Below, one piece after another: positions 18,268-26,703 of a DNA stretch of 64,000 nt. The translations under genes were made by a program, and so were the position numbers. Each line of letters opens with the position of its first letter. Position 1 is the stretch's first letter. The notes under the pieces are model-generated. The model searched no databases and was not told the DNA's origin. It saw nothing but the letters and a program-made list of their open reading frames with translations. Origin of the DNA: Nocardioides flavescens (lineage in GTDB: Bacteria > Actinomycetota > Actinomycetes > Propionibacteriales > Nocardioidaceae); contig NZ_WUEK01000007.1 in NCBI RefSeq assembly GCF_009823805.1, positions 186,001-250,000 of the forward strand, given 5' to 3'.

Positions 18268-18906
18268 ATGCCCAAGCCCAAGAAGGGTGCCCGCCTCGGC
18301 GGCAGCCCGGCCCACCAGCGCCTGATCGTCTCGAACCTCGCCACGGCGCTGTTCGAGCACGGCCGGATCACCACCACCGAGGCCCGTGCGCGCGTCCTGC
18401 GCCCGGTCGCGGAGAAGCTGATCACCAAGGCCAAGCGCGGTGACCTGCACAACCGTCGCGAGGTCCTCAAGACCGTCCGCGACAAGTCGGTCGTGCACAC
18501 GCTGTTCACCGAGATCGCGCCGAGCTTCGAGGAGCGCCCGGGTGGCTACACCCGGATCACCAAGATCGGCCCCCGCAAGGGCGACAACGCCCCCATGGCG
18601 GTCATCGAGCTGGTGACCGAAAAGTTCGAGCCGAAGCAGGCCCGTCCCGCGAAGCAGTCCACGGCCGCCGCTCCGGCTGCGACCGAGGCCCCGACCGAGA
18701 TGACCGACGAGGCATCGCCCGAGGAGAGCGTCATCGCCGAGGCCCAGCCGACCGAGGACGAGACCGGCGCGGACACCGCCGGCGAGGCCGCCGACGGCCA
18801 GGAGGGCAACGAGGTGGAGGCTGCGCCCACCACCGAGGACCCCGCCACCGCGGCTGCCGAGGAGGACGCTGCTCCGGTCGAGGACGAGACCGAGAAGAAG
18901 GCCTGA
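18268..18906 (+). CDS. rplQ: 50S ribosomal protein L17 with long acidic tail
   Basis: L17 lies near the tunnel exit. The core (residues 1-120) is canonical: [41 protein letters not shown]...[21 protein letters not shown]. It is followed by about 90 residues rich in Glu, Ala, Asp and Thr, giving 212 residues against 115-130 in most bacteria. Acidic L17 extensions occur in several actinobacteria; their function is unknown. The gene is separated from rpoA by three hairpins and by 175 bases. Confidence 0.96.
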   Translation: MPKPKKGARLGGSPAHQRLIVSNLATALFEHGRITTTEARARVLRPVAEKLITKAKRGDLHNRREVLKTVRDKSVVHTLFTEIAPSFEERPGGYTRITKIGPRKGDNAPMAVIELVTEKFEPKQARPAKQSTAAAPAATEAPTEMTDEASPEESVIAEAQPTEDETGADTAGEAADGQEGNEVEAAPTTEDPATAAAEEDAAPVEDETEKKA

Positions 18907-18931
18907 GCCTCAGCACCACCCCGCACCACCA

Positions 18932-18963
18932 CCGACCCGGCAGGCCCGCGCCTGCCGGGTCGG
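18932..18963 (+). terminator. Intrinsic terminator after rplQ
   Basis: CCGACCCGGCAGGC (18932-18945) pairs perfectly with GCCTGCCGGGTCGG (18950-18963), a 14-bp stem with a CCGC loop, followed by TGTCATTT. It closes the alpha operon. Confidence 0.85.
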
Positions 18964-18989
18964 TGTCATTTCGTGGTAGAGACTGCGCT

Positions 18990-19925
18990 GTGAGCGAGCC
19001 TGGGAGCGAGACCCCGCTGCGCGGGGTGCTGGTGGTGGGGGAGTCCCTCGTCGACGTCGTGCGGACCCACAGCGGTCACCGGCACGAGTACGCCGGCGGC
19101 AGCGCCGCCAACGTGGCCGTGGCGCTCGCCCGGCTCGGCCGACCGACCCGGCTCGCCACGAGCTTCGCCGACGACGCCTTCGGCACGATGCTCGCCGAGC
19201 ACCTCGGGTCGGCCGGTGTCGCGCTCGCGACCGACCCGGGCGCGGTGGAGCGCACTTCCTCGGCGCAGGCGACGATCGGGACGACCGGCGCCGCGGAGTA
19301 CGTCTTCGACCTGGACTGGCGTCTCGGTCCCGTCGCCGACGACGAAGACCCGCTCGTGGTGCACACCTGCTCGCTCGGCGCCGTCCTCGCTCCGGGTCGC
19401 GACGACGTCGTGCGGCTGCTGGAGCGGCTGCGCGAGCGCTCGACCGTCAGCTACGACGTCAACGCCCGTCCCGCCGTCACCGGCACCGGAGCCGACGTCG
19501 TCGAGCGCGTCGAGCGGGTGGTGGCGCTCGCCGACGTCGTCAAGGCGAGCGACGAGGACCTTGAGGCGCTCTACCCGGCGCTCACCCACGCCGAGGCGGC
19601 CGCCGCGCTGCTCGCCCGGGGGCCTGCCGTGGTGGTGGTGACCCGGGGTGGCGACGGGGCGCTGTGGCTCGACGCCGAGGGTCCGGTCGAGGTCGCCTCA
19701 CGCCCGGTCGAGGTCGCCGACACCATCGGTGCCGGCGACACCTTCGGTGCGGCGCTGCTCGACGCCCTGTGGGAGCGCGGACGCCTCGGTGCCGAGCACC
19801 GGGCCGGGCTGGGCGCCCTGCCGCGCGACGAGGTCGCCGCCGTCCTCGACCACGCGGCCCGCGCCGCCGCGATCACGGTGTCGCGCCCCGGCGCCGATCC
19901 GCCGTACCGCTCCGAGCTCGACTGA
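18990..19925 (+). CDS. PfkB/ribokinase family sugar kinase
   Basis: Predicted ATP-dependent carbohydrate kinase; the substrate cannot be read from sequence. The 311-residue product has the first PfkB signature around AGGSAANVAVALARLG (35-50) and the second DTIGAGDTFGAALL (244-257) with catalytic base Asp250 and the anion hole GAGD. I chose GTG 18990; an in-frame GTG at 18963 lies in the rplQ terminator. It is convergent with the next gene, and the two stop codons lie in the arms of one small hairpin. Confidence 0.85.
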   Translation: MSEPGSETPLRGVLVVGESLVDVVRTHSGHRHEYAGGSAANVAVALARLGRPTRLATSFADDAFGTMLAEHLGSAGVALATDPGAVERTSSAQATIGTTGAAEYVFDLDWRLGPVADDEDPLVVHTCSLGAVLAPGRDDVVRLLERLRERSTVSYDVNARPAVTGTGADVVERVERVVALADVVKASDEDLEALYPALTHAEAAAALLARGPAVVVVTRGGDGALWLDAEGPVEVASRPVEVADTIGAGDTFGAALLDALWERGRLGAEHRAGLGALPRDEVAAVLDHAARAAAITVSRPGADPPYRSELD

Positions 19926-19945
19926 GCTCGACCGGCGAAGCTCAG
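19922..19945. terminator. Hairpin shared by two convergent stop codons
   Basis: CTGAGCT (19922-19928) pairs with AGCTCAG (19939-19945) around a 10-base loop. The TGA of the kinase (19923-19925) lies in the left arm and the TGA of the opposing flavoprotein (complement of 19942-19944) lies in the right arm. It may act as a compact bidirectional terminator. Confidence 0.45.
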
Positions 19946-21609
19946 TCCTCGGGGGCCGGGGCGAGGTAGGCGTGCACCAGCGGCACGACGGAGGCGCCCT
20001 CGCCGCTCGCGGCCGCGACCCGCTTCATCGAGCCGGAGCGGATGTCGCCCGCGGCGAAGATGCCCGGCACCGTGGTCGCGAGGTTGGCCGGCGGCAGGTC
20101 GTCGACCCACAGCTCGCGCGGCACGTCGCGCCCGGTGAGCACGAAGTCGGACCGGTCGCGGACGAGCTCCTCGGGCAGCCAGTCGCACCGCGGCTCCGCG
20201 CCGAGCAGGAGGAACAGGCCCCGGGCCTGCTTCGTCGTCCGCTCACCGGTGTCGACGTCCTCCAGGCACAGCCACTCCAGGGCGCCGTCGCCGCCGCCGT
20301 CGACCACCCGCGTCCGCGGCACCACCGTGATCCGGTCGTTGTAGGCGATCTCGTCGACGAGGTACTGCGACATGGTCTCGCCGAGCCCGGAGCGGCGCAC
20401 GACGATGCTCACCGAGCGTGCGAACCGCGACAGGTGCACCGCGGCCTGCCCGGCGGAGTTGCCGCCGCCGACCACGACGACGTCGTAGCCCTCCATCTCG
20501 CGCGCCGCGGTGAGCGCGGCGCCGTAGTTGACGCCGCGGCCGACGAGGTCCTCGATGCTGGGGACGCCGAGCTTGCGGTAGGCGACGCCGGTCGAGATGA
20601 CGACGGTGCGGGCGCGCACCTCGCCGCCCTCGGTGCGCACCACGTGCGGGGCGCCGTCGCGGCCGACCTCCAGGGTGTCGACGTCCCAGCCGGTGAGGAA
20701 CGTCGTGCCGAAGCGCAGGGCCTGGTTGCGGGCCCGCTGGGCCAGCCGCATCCCGGAGATGCCGCGGGGGAAGCCGAGGTAGTTGCGGATCATCGAGCTG
20801 GTGCCGGCCTGGCCGCCCACGGCCTCGGCCTCGAGGAGGACGACGCTCAGCCCCTCCGAGGCGCCGTAGACCGCTGCCGCGAGACCGGCCGGACCGCCGC
20901 CGACGACGGCCATGTCGATCACGTCGTCGATCTTGAAGTCGCTGGGGCGGCCCCAGATGTGGTGGGCGACGTCGCGCACGGACGTCGCGCTCAGCCCGGA
21001 GCGCTGGGGGGAGTAGACGAACGGGTAGGTGCGGTCGGGGAACTGGGTCAGGAACTGCTGGATGTGGGGGTCCTCGGGGTGCCAGACCCGGTTGGGCATG
21101 CCCATCCGGTCGAGGAAGTCGCGGATGGCCAGCGTCAGCGGGTCGTGCGACGGCGAGATGATCTTGACCGAGACGACCTCCGGGTCGGGGACGCTCGCGC
21201 CCCAGTCGGAGAGCAGGTCGGTGACGGCGTGGTGGAACTCCTCGTCGCGAGCGCCGCGCGGCATCAGCAGGTAGGCGTCGTACTTGCCCTTGGCCATGCC
21301 GGCGCGCAGGGACGGCGCATCGTCGAGGAAGTGGTCCCAGTGCGCGGCCACGAGCCGGCGGGCCTGGGGAACGACGGAGCGCCACGCCGCGAACGCGTGC
21401 AGGACGCTGGGCTGGTCGACCGGGCGGGAGTCGGTCACGAACATCGCGACCAGGCCGCCGGCGTCGCAGATCTCCCGGGCGATCTGCTCGGCCTCGGCGC
21501 AGGTGGTCGCGCAGCGCAGGTCGTAGTCGTGGGCGTAGCGGTGGGTGAACTCGGCCTCGAGGACGTCGAGGTGGTCGGCGGAGACCAGGATGATCGCGGG
21601 TGCGGGCAC
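19942..21609 (-). CDS. Response-regulator-like/glutaredoxin-like/thioredoxin-reductase-like fusion flavoprotein
   Basis: A 555-residue FAD/NAD(P)H oxidoreductase of the fused response regulator/thioredoxin-disulfide reductase type. Residues 5-130 form a receiver-like domain. Residues 145-200 form a thioredoxin/glutaredoxin-like segment without a CxxC. The remainder is TrxR-like: FAD-binding VVGGGPAG (235-242), NAD(P)-binding VVGGGNSAG (379-387) and AAGDIRSGSMKRVA (519-532). The TrxR redox motif CATC is replaced by Gly-Ala-Ala-Leu after GVNY (360-366), so disulfide exchange on thioredoxin is unlikely. GTG 21609 follows TAGGCT by 7 bases, so it is probably leaderless; an in-frame GTG at 21639 is the alternative. 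Confidence 0.85.
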   Translation of the reverse strand: MPAPAIILVSADHLDVLEAEFTHRYAHDYDLRCATTCAEAEQIAREICDAGGLVAMFVTDSRPVDQPSVLHAFAAWRSVVPQARRLVAAHWDHFLDDAPSLRAGMAKGKYDAYLLMPRGARDEEFHHAVTDLLSDWGASVPDPEVVSVKIISPSHDPLTLAIRDFLDRMGMPNRVWHPEDPHIQQFLTQFPDRTYPFVYSPQRSGLSATSVRDVAHHIWGRPSDFKIDDVIDMAVVGGGPAGLAAAVYGASEGLSVVLLEAEAVGGQAGTSSMIRNYLGFPRGISGMRLAQRARNQALRFGTTFLTGWDVDTLEVGRDGAPHVVRTEGGEVRARTVVISTGVAYRKLGVPSIEDLVGRGVNYGAALTAAREMEGYDVVVVGGGNSAGQAAVHLSRFARSVSIVVRRSGLGETMSQYLVDEIAYNDRITVVPRTRVVDGGGDGALEWLCLEDVDTGERTTKQARGLFLLLGAEPRCDWLPEELVRDRSDFVLTGRDVPRELWVDDLPPANLATTVPGIFAAGDIRSGSMKRVAAASGEGASVVPLVHAYLAPAPED

Positions 21610-21616
21610 GGCTCCC

Positions 21617-21622
21617 AGCCTA
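21617..21622 (-). promoter_or_regulatory. -10 element of leaderless flavoprotein transcript
   Basis: TAGGCT on the minus strand, 7 bases before GTG 21609. No clear -35. It lies back to back with the truA promoter. Confidence 0.55.
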
Positions 21623-21647
21623 GGTCGGGCTCGTGGCACACACCCCC

Positions 21648-21653
21648 TATCCT
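21648..21653 (+). promoter_or_regulatory. -10 element of leaderless truA transcript
   Basis: TATCCT, 6 bases before GTG 21660. No ribosome binding site exists in the gap, which supports a leaderless start at 21660 over the in-frame GTG at 21633. Confidence 0.55.
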
Positions 21654-21659
21654 CGACGG

Positions 21660-22454
21660 GTGCGGATCCGTCTCGACGTCGCCTACGACGGCGCCGGGTT
21701 CCACGGCTGGGCCGCCCAACCGGGACTCCGCACGGTCGAGGGCGAGCTGTCTCTCGCCGCGGCGACCGTGCTGCGGGTGCCCGAGGTCTCGCTGACCTGC
21801 GCGGGCCGCACCGACAGCGGTGTGCACGCCCGTGGCCAGGTCGTCCACACCGATCTCGACGCCCTGCCCGAGGGGACCCAGCGGCTGGCCCGCCGGCTCA
21901 ACGGCGTCCTCGCCCCCGACCTGCGGATCCTGCGGGCCCAGGAGGCGCCCGAGGGTTTCGACGCCCGTTTCTCGGCGCTGTGGCGGCGCTACGCCTACCG
22001 GGTCGCCGACCGCCCCGAGCTGGTCGACCCGCTGCGTCGCGGCCACGTGCTCGCCTGGCCGCGACCGCTCGACGAGGTCGCGATGGACGTCGCGTCGCTG
22101 GGCCTGGTCGGCCAGCACGACTTCGCGTCGTTCTGCAAGCAGCGCGAGGGCGCGACCACCATCCGCACGCTGCTCGACCTGCACTGGGAGCGCGAGGCCG
22201 ACGGCCTGCTCGTCGCGCACGTGCGGGCCGACGCGTTCTGCCACTCCATGGTGCGTGCGCTCGTCGGCGCGCTGCTCGCGGTCGGCGAGGGCCGCCGACC
22301 GGCGTCGTGGGCCGCCGAGGTGCTGGCCGCCGCCCACCGCGACCCGTCGGTGGCCGTGGCGCCCGCCCACGGTCTCACCCTCGAGGAGGTCGGCTACCCG
22401 GTCGACGCCGAGCTGGGCGCGCGGGTCGAGATCACGAGGGCGCGCCGTGCCTGA
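21660..22454 (+). CDS. truA: tRNA pseudouridine(38-40) synthase TruA
   Basis: Isomerises U38-U40 in the anticodon stem-loop of tRNAs. The catalytic aspartate is Asp52 in GRTDSGVHA (49-57). The start MRIRLDVAYDGAGFHGWAAQPG is typical of the family. The conserved SFCKQ segment and HSMVRALVGALLAVGEGRR near the C-terminus are present. It has 264 residues from GTG 21660. In most actinobacteria truA directly follows rplQ; here two unrelated genes intervene. It overlaps the next gene by 8 bases. Confidence 0.93.
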   Translation: MRIRLDVAYDGAGFHGWAAQPGLRTVEGELSLAAATVLRVPEVSLTCAGRTDSGVHARGQVVHTDLDALPEGTQRLARRLNGVLAPDLRILRAQEAPEGFDARFSALWRRYAYRVADRPELVDPLRRGHVLAWPRPLDEVAMDVASLGLVGQHDFASFCKQREGATTIRTLLDLHWEREADGLLVAHVRADAFCHSMVRALVGALLAVGEGRRPASWAAEVLAAAHRDPSVAVAPAHGLTLEEVGYPVDAELGARVEITRARRA

Positions 22455-23064
22455 GCCCGTTCCCGAGTCCGAGCACTACTTCACCGCCGACCCGAGCGTG
22501 GCCTTCCAGCGATCGGCGTTCACCGCGAGCATCTGGGGCCACGACCTCACGCTGACGACCGGCTCGGGGGTCTTCGCCCAGGGCCGCCTCGACAGCGGCA
22601 CGGCGGTGCTGTTCCGCGAGACCGAGCCGCCGGCGCCCGGGCGGGTGCTCGACCTCGGCTGCGGCTACGGCGTCATCGGGCTGGCGGTCGCCACGGCGGT
22701 GCCCGGCGCTCGCGTGACCGGGGTCGACGTCAACGAGCGCGCCCTGCTGCTCGCCCGCGAGAACGCCGCGGCGCTGGGGCTCGACGACCGGTTCAGCGCC
22801 CACCTGCCGGCCGAGGTGCCCGCGGACGTGACGTACGACGAGATCTGGTCGAACCCGCCCATCCGGATCGGCAAGGACGCGCTGCACGAGCTGCTGCTGA
22901 CCTGGCTCCCGCGGCTCGCGCCGGGCGGGCGCGCCGTCATGGTCGTCGGCAAGAACCTCGGCGCCGACTCGCTCCAGCGCTGGCTGGGCGACCAGGGCTG
23001 GCCCACCGCGCGGCTCGCGAGCGCCAAGGGGTTCCGCGTGCTCGAGACACGCTACGCCGGTTGA
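22447..23064 (+). CDS. Class I SAM-dependent methyltransferase, RsmC/RlmG-like
   Basis: Probable small-domain N2-guanine rRNA methyltransferase of the RsmC/RlmG type. The 205-residue product begins at GTG 22447, overlapping truA. It has the SAM-binding motif VLDLGCGYGVIGLAVA, acidic GVDVNERALLLA and the catalytic NPPIR motif (NPPFH in RsmC). The substitution of the last two residues makes the exact target uncertain. Its stop codon (23062-23064) lies inside the first unit of a palindromic repeat block (GGTTGAGGAGG). Confidence 0.85.
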   Translation: MPEPVPESEHYFTADPSVAFQRSAFTASIWGHDLTLTTGSGVFAQGRLDSGTAVLFRETEPPAPGRVLDLGCGYGVIGLAVATAVPGARVTGVDVNERALLLARENAAALGLDDRFSAHLPAEVPADVTYDEIWSNPPIRIGKDALHELLLTWLPRLAPGGRAVMVVGKNLGADSLQRWLGDQGWPTARLASAKGFRVLETRYAG

Positions 23065-23267
23065 GGAGGCTGCCGCCTCGGTGGTTGAGGAGGTTGCGCA
23101 GCAACCGTCTCGAAACCACCTGATGTGAGTGGTTTCGAGACAGGACTTCGTCCTTCCCCCAACCACCGGTGCGGCTCTGGTGGTTGAGGAGGGCCGCTAG
23201 GCCCGTCTCGAAACCACGCGACCTGACAGTGGTTTCGAGACAGGACTTCGTCCTTCCTCAACCACCG
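23059..23267. repeat. Cluster of palindromic repeat units (family A)
   Basis: A partial unit (23059-23080) is followed by four full units of about 39-41 bases: 23080-23120 (+), 23129-23167 (inverted), 23179-23217 (+) and 23229-23266 (inverted). In its plus orientation each unit reads GGTGGTTGAGGA at the left and GTCTCGAAACCACC at the right. In between is a small stem that differs from unit to unit: GGTTGC/GCAACC, AGGAC/GTCCT, GGGCC/GGCCC, AGGAC/GTCCT. The block fills the whole spacer between two convergent genes and contains both stop codons. It resembles REP/BIME arrays. Confidence 0.9.
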
Positions 23268-24238
23268 TTCGACTGCAGCCAGCTGACGAGCGCCCGTCCG
23301 AGCTCGTGACCCGACTTCCAGGCGGTCTCGACCTTGGGGCTCTTTCCCCAGCCGTCGCCGCAGACGCCGAGGAGCCCGGTCGGGGTGTCCTCGAGCAGGT
23401 GTGTGTCCTCGCGCTCGCCGGTGGGTCGGGCGAGGCTCCAGCGGTGCACGTGGGTCGAGGCCGGCTCGCCGAGCCCCAGGACGCTACGCAGCGCCTCGGT
23501 CATCGCGGGTCCTGCTGCCTGTGGGTCCTCGAGGTGGCCGGCGGCGAACTCCGGGGTGGAGTGGGTGACGAGCACGGGGGCGTCGTCGCCGCGTCGGCGG
23601 CCGTCGTCGGCGATCCACGCCAGCACGTCGTCGCCGTTGACGAAGGCCCCGTCGAAGCGGCCGCCGGGGGAGACGACGTCCCACGTGCGCTCGTCGTACG
23701 ACGCGGCGAGGGCGAGCACCGGCTCGAACTCCCGGTCGAGACGGGCCGCCACCGGGTGGTCAGCGGGCAGCAGTCGACGGGCCTGGGCGTCGGGCATCGC
23801 CAGCACCACGGCAGGCGGCTCGAGCGCGTCGAGCTCGTCGAGGGAGGCGACCTCGCGCGACTCGACGTGCACACCGTCGAGCAGGTCCTCGACGAGCGAG
23901 CGCAACCCGCCGGCCGCGCCCCAGCGCAGCGGACCGTCCTTGTCCTCGGGCCCCGCGTCGTCGCTCAGCACGGTGAAGGTCTCGGTCCACGGACGCGCCA
24001 GGCCACGGCTCTCCCAGTCGCGGACGACGGCCGTGAAGTCGTCGCCCGAGGCGGTGAGGTACGACGCGCCGAGGTCCACCGGGCGGTCGTCCAGGCGCCG
24101 CGAGGCCATCCGCCCGCCGACGCGACGCCCGCGGTCGAGGACCCGGACGTCGAGGCCGGCGGCGAGCAGCGCGCGGGCGCAGGCGGCGCCGGAGATCCCG
24201 GCGCCGACCACCACGACAGGTGACGGTGTGGCAGCCAC
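23258..24238 (-). CDS. Renalase-like NAD(P)/FAD-dependent oxidoreductase
   Basis: A 326-residue flavoprotein of the renalase/amine-oxidase superfamily. It has the N-terminal dinucleotide fold VVVVGAGISGAACARALLAAG (8-28), the second FAD motif DRGRRVGGRMASRR (35-48) and a C-terminal FAD-contacting segment GVCGDGWGKSPKVETAWKSG. The substrate is unknown. It starts at GTG 24238, one base after the stop of the small gene upstream, so the two are probably cotranscribed. Its last codons and stop (GGT GGT TGA) are supplied by a family A repeat. Confidence 0.82.
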   Translation of the reverse strand: MAATPSPVVVVGAGISGAACARALLAAGLDVRVLDRGRRVGGRMASRRLDDRPVDLGASYLTASGDDFTAVVRDWESRGLARPWTETFTVLSDDAGPEDKDGPLRWGAAGGLRSLVEDLLDGVHVESREVASLDELDALEPPAVVLAMPDAQARRLLPADHPVAARLDREFEPVLALAASYDERTWDVVSPGGRFDGAFVNGDDVLAWIADDGRRRGDDAPVLVTHSTPEFAAGHLEDPQAAGPAMTEALRSVLGLGEPASTHVHRWSLARPTGEREDTHLLEDTPTGLLGVCGDGWGKSPKVETAWKSGHELGRALVSWLQSNGG

Positions 24239-24239
24239 C

Positions 24240-24512
24240 TCAGTGGTTGCGCAGGGCGTCGACGAGCTCGGACTTGTTCATCTTCGAGCGTCCCTCGACG
24301 TCGAGCTCGGCGGCCCGCTTGCGCAGGTCGTCCACCGTCCACTCCTCGTAGGACTCGCTCTTGCCGCCCTTGCGGCCGACCTCCTTGCGGGAGGTGTTGG
24401 CGGCGGCGTTGGCGATCCGCGCCGCCTTCTCCTTGCTGGCGCCGTCGTCGCGCAGCGCCTCGTAGAGCTCGGGGTCCTTGACGCTCGGGCCCGGTGACTT
24501 CTTCGCTGGCAT
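24240..24512 (-). CDS. Small basic protein with Rho-N/SAP-like C-terminus (DUF7218-like)
   Basis: A 90-residue hypothetical protein. The N-terminal half (PSVKDPELYEALRDDGASKEKAARIANAAANTSRKEVGRKGG) is rich in Lys, Ala and Asp. The C-terminal half (WTVDDLRKRAAELDVEGRSKMNKSELVDALR) has the helix-extended-loop-helix pattern of Rho N-terminal or SAP domains, suggesting nucleic-acid binding. Start ATG 24512. I recognise the protein type as conserved in actinobacteria but not a function; the DUF7218 label is from memory. Confidence 0.75.
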   Translation of the reverse strand: MPAKKSPGPSVKDPELYEALRDDGASKEKAARIANAAANTSRKEVGRKGGKSESYEEWTVDDLRKRAAELDVEGRSKMNKSELVDALRNH

Positions 24513-24556
24513 GCGCGTCCGGTAACCATTCCCCGACCATCGGCTCAGGAGCCGGC

Positions 24557-25492
24557 TCAGCGGTGCAGCACCTCGCGGAACAGCCCGCACAGCTCGTCGA
24601 TCGCGGTCTGGGCTGCCGGGGCGTGACGGCCCATGTCGGCGAAGCCGTGGATGAGGCCGGGGTAGGTGCGGACCGTGACCGGGGTGCCCGCCGCCTCGAG
24701 AGCCGCGGCGTAGGCGAGGCCGTCGTCGCGCAGCGGGTCGTACTCCGCGACCGCGACGACCGCCGGGGCCAGACCGTGAAGGTCTCCGTGGAACGGCGAG
24801 AGCCGCGGGTCGGTCGGGTCGAGCTCCCGCGTGCCGACGTACTGCGCACCGAACCAGAGCATGGTGTCGAGGTCGAGGAAGTAGCCGACGGCGTTCTCCT
24901 GCTGCGAGGGGTACTGGCCGCCGAGGTCGGTCGCGGGGTAGAGCAGCAGCTGCCCGGCGACCGCGACCCCCTCGTCGCGCAGGGTCTGCGCGACCACGGC
25001 GGACAGGTTGCCGCCGGCGCTGTCGCCGGCGACCCCGAGCGCGGTCCCGCCGCCGAGCTCGGACAGGTGGGCCGCCGCCCAGCGGGCGGCCGCCTCCGCG
25101 TCGTCGACCGCGGCGGGGAACGGGTGCTCGGGAGCCAGACGGTAGTCGACCGAGACGACGACGGCGTCGCACTGCACCGCGATGGTGCGCGCGAGCAGGT
25201 CGTGGGTGTCGAGGTCGCCGATCACGAACCCGCCGCCGTGGAACAGCAGGACCGTGGGGAGGTCGCCGGAGGTCCCGGGGCGGTAGACGCGCGCGGGTCG
25301 CTTGCCGTCGCCACCGGGCACGGTGGTGTCCTCGACCGAGGCCACGTCGGGCAGCGAGGCGGGGTCGCGCAGGTCGACGCTGAGCGCCCGGAAGCCCGCG
25401 CGAGCCTGCTCCGGGGTGCCCGCCGACATCGGTGGGGCACCGGCGGCTGCGAGGAAGTCGAGCAGTCCCTGGATGGCGGGGTCGACGGGCAC
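24557..25492 (-). CDS. Alpha/beta hydrolase, HSL (acetyl esterase) family
   Basis: Predicted carboxylesterase of the hormone-sensitive lipase family. The oxyanion motif HGGGF is at 85-89, the nucleophile Ser158 sits in GDSAGG, and the other triad members are Asp252 and His282. The 311-residue product starts at GTG 25492, 6 bases after GGAG; a longer open frame upstream overlaps the neighbouring dehydrogenase in the wrong frame. It is the last gene of a minus-strand lipid-catabolism run, 44 bases after an acyl-CoA dehydrogenase. Confidence 0.9.
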   Translation of the reverse strand: MPVDPAIQGLLDFLAAAGAPPMSAGTPEQARAGFRALSVDLRDPASLPDVASVEDTTVPGGDGKRPARVYRPGTSGDLPTVLLFHGGGFVIGDLDTHDLLARTIAVQCDAVVVSVDYRLAPEHPFPAAVDDAEAAARWAAAHLSELGGGTALGVAGDSAGGNLSAVVAQTLRDEGVAVAGQLLLYPATDLGGQYPSQQENAVGYFLDLDTMLWFGAQYVGTRELDPTDPRLSPFHGDLHGLAPAVVAVAEYDPLRDDGLAYAAALEAAGTPVTVRTYPGLIHGFADMGRHAPAAQTAIDELCGLFREVLHR

Positions 25493-25536
25493 GGTGGTCT
25501 CCTGGTCGTGGGCGGGGTGGTGAGCGGACGGTGGGG

Positions 25537-26703
25537 TCAGACGAACGCGCTGATGCCGGTCTCGTGGCGGCCGATGAGCAGCTTCTGCACCTGGCTGGTG
25601 CCCTCGTAGAGGGTCAGGACGCGCGCGTCGCGCAGGTACTTCTCGGCCGGGTGGTCGTCGACGTAGCCGGCGCCGCCGTAGACCTGGATGCAGGTGTTGG
25701 CGGCCCGGACGGCGGCCTCGGAGGCGAAGAGCTTGGCCTTGGAGGCCGCGATGCGGAACTCCGCGGTGTCGGCGAGTCCGCGGTCGAGCAGGTCGGCGCA
25801 GCGCCAGACGAGCAACCGTGCGGCGTCGGCGTCGAGCGAGATGTCGGCGATCATGTCCTGCACCAGCTGGAAGCCCGCGATGGGGCGGCCGAACTGGGTG
25901 CGCTCGGTGGCGTAGGAGACGGCCGACTCCAGGCACGCCTGCACCAGCCCGACGCAGCCCGCGGCGACGGAGACCCGGCCCTTGTCGAGCGTCGTCATCG
26001 CGATGGTGAACCCCCGGCCCTCGTCGCCGAGCCGCGCCGAGGCGGGCACGCGCACGTGGTCGAGGAACAGCTCGGCCGTGGCCTGGCCGCGCAGCCCTAG
26101 CTTGCCCTTGATCTCCCGCGCCTCGAACCCCTCGCTGTCGGTGGGCACCAGGAACGCCGTCACGCCGCGCGGCCCGGGGCCGCCGGTGCGGGCGAAGACG
26201 AGCGCGACGTCGGCCCAGGTGCCGTTGGTGATCCACAGCTTCTGACCGGTGATGAGGTAGTCGTCGCCGTCGCGCTCGGCGCGGGTCTCGAGGTTGCCGG
26301 CGTCGGAGCCCGTGCCGGGCTCGGTCAACCCGAAGCAGCCGAGCTTGGTCGCCGAGGCGAGCGCCGGGAGCCACTCCTGCTTCTGCTCCTCGGTGCCGAA
26401 GCCCAGGATCGACTTGCCGACCAGGCCGTTGGAGACCGAGACGATGCCGCGCAGCGCGGTGTCGGCCCGGCCGAGCTCCTCCATCGCCAGCACGTAGGTC
26501 TGGTAGTCCCCGCCGAGACCGCCGTACTCCTCCGGGATGGTGAGCCCGAAGAAGCCGATCTCGGCCATCTTGGCGACGATCGAGAGGTCGACCGACTCGG
26601 CGCGGTCCCACGCCTGGCGGTGGGGCACGGCCTCGCGCTCGAGGAAGTCGCGGGCGACCTGGCGGAACGCCTGCTGCTCCTCGGTGAGCGAGAGGTCAAC
26701 CAC
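25537..26703 (-). CDS. Acyl-CoA dehydrogenase (MCAD/BCAD-type)
   Basis: FAD-dependent alpha,beta-dehydrogenation of acyl-CoA thioesters. The 388-residue product has [15 protein letters not shown] (FAD/acyl contact), [18 protein letters not shown] and the C-terminal LYEGTSQVQ with catalytic base Glu367. Its sequence is that of a canonical homotetrameric enzyme. GTG 26703 overlaps the end of the upstream acyl-CoA dehydrogenase by 8 bases, so the two are translationally coupled. Confidence 0.92.
   Translation of the reverse strand: MVDLSLTEEQQAFRQVARDFLEREAVPHRQAWDRAESVDLSIVAKMAEIGFFGLTIPEEYGGLGGDYQTYVLAMEELGRADTALRGIVSVSNGLVGKSILGFGTEEQKQEWLPALASATKLGCFGLTEPGTGSDAGNLETRAERDGDDYLITGQKLWITNGTWADVALVFARTGGPGPRGVTAFLVPTDSEGFEAREIKGKLGLRGQATAELFLDHVRVPASARLGDEGRGFTIAMTTLDKGRVSVAAGCVGLVQACLESAVSYATERTQFGRPIAGFQLVQDMIADISLDADAARLLVWRCADLLDRGLADTAEFRIAASKAKLFASEAAVRAANTCIQVYGGAGYVDDHPAEKYLRDARVLTLYEGTSQVQKLLIGRHETGISAFV

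Noticed and set aside
18963..18989. Upstream GTG start of the PfkB kinase
   Set aside because: It lies in the rplQ terminator stem and adds residues without family similarity.
19648..21795. 715-codon plus-strand open frame
   Set aside because: Antisense to the flavoprotein and fused to parts of the kinase and truA in other frames; no family features.
23059..23267. Regular repeats considered as a CRISPR array
   Set aside because: Units alternate in orientation, are not separated by unique spacers of constant length and have variable inner stems; no cas genes are near.
25493..26611. Long N-terminal extension of the esterase frame through the acyl-CoA dehydrogenase
   Set aside because: The extension is a shadow of the dehydrogenase; the esterase starts at GTG 25492 behind GGAG.
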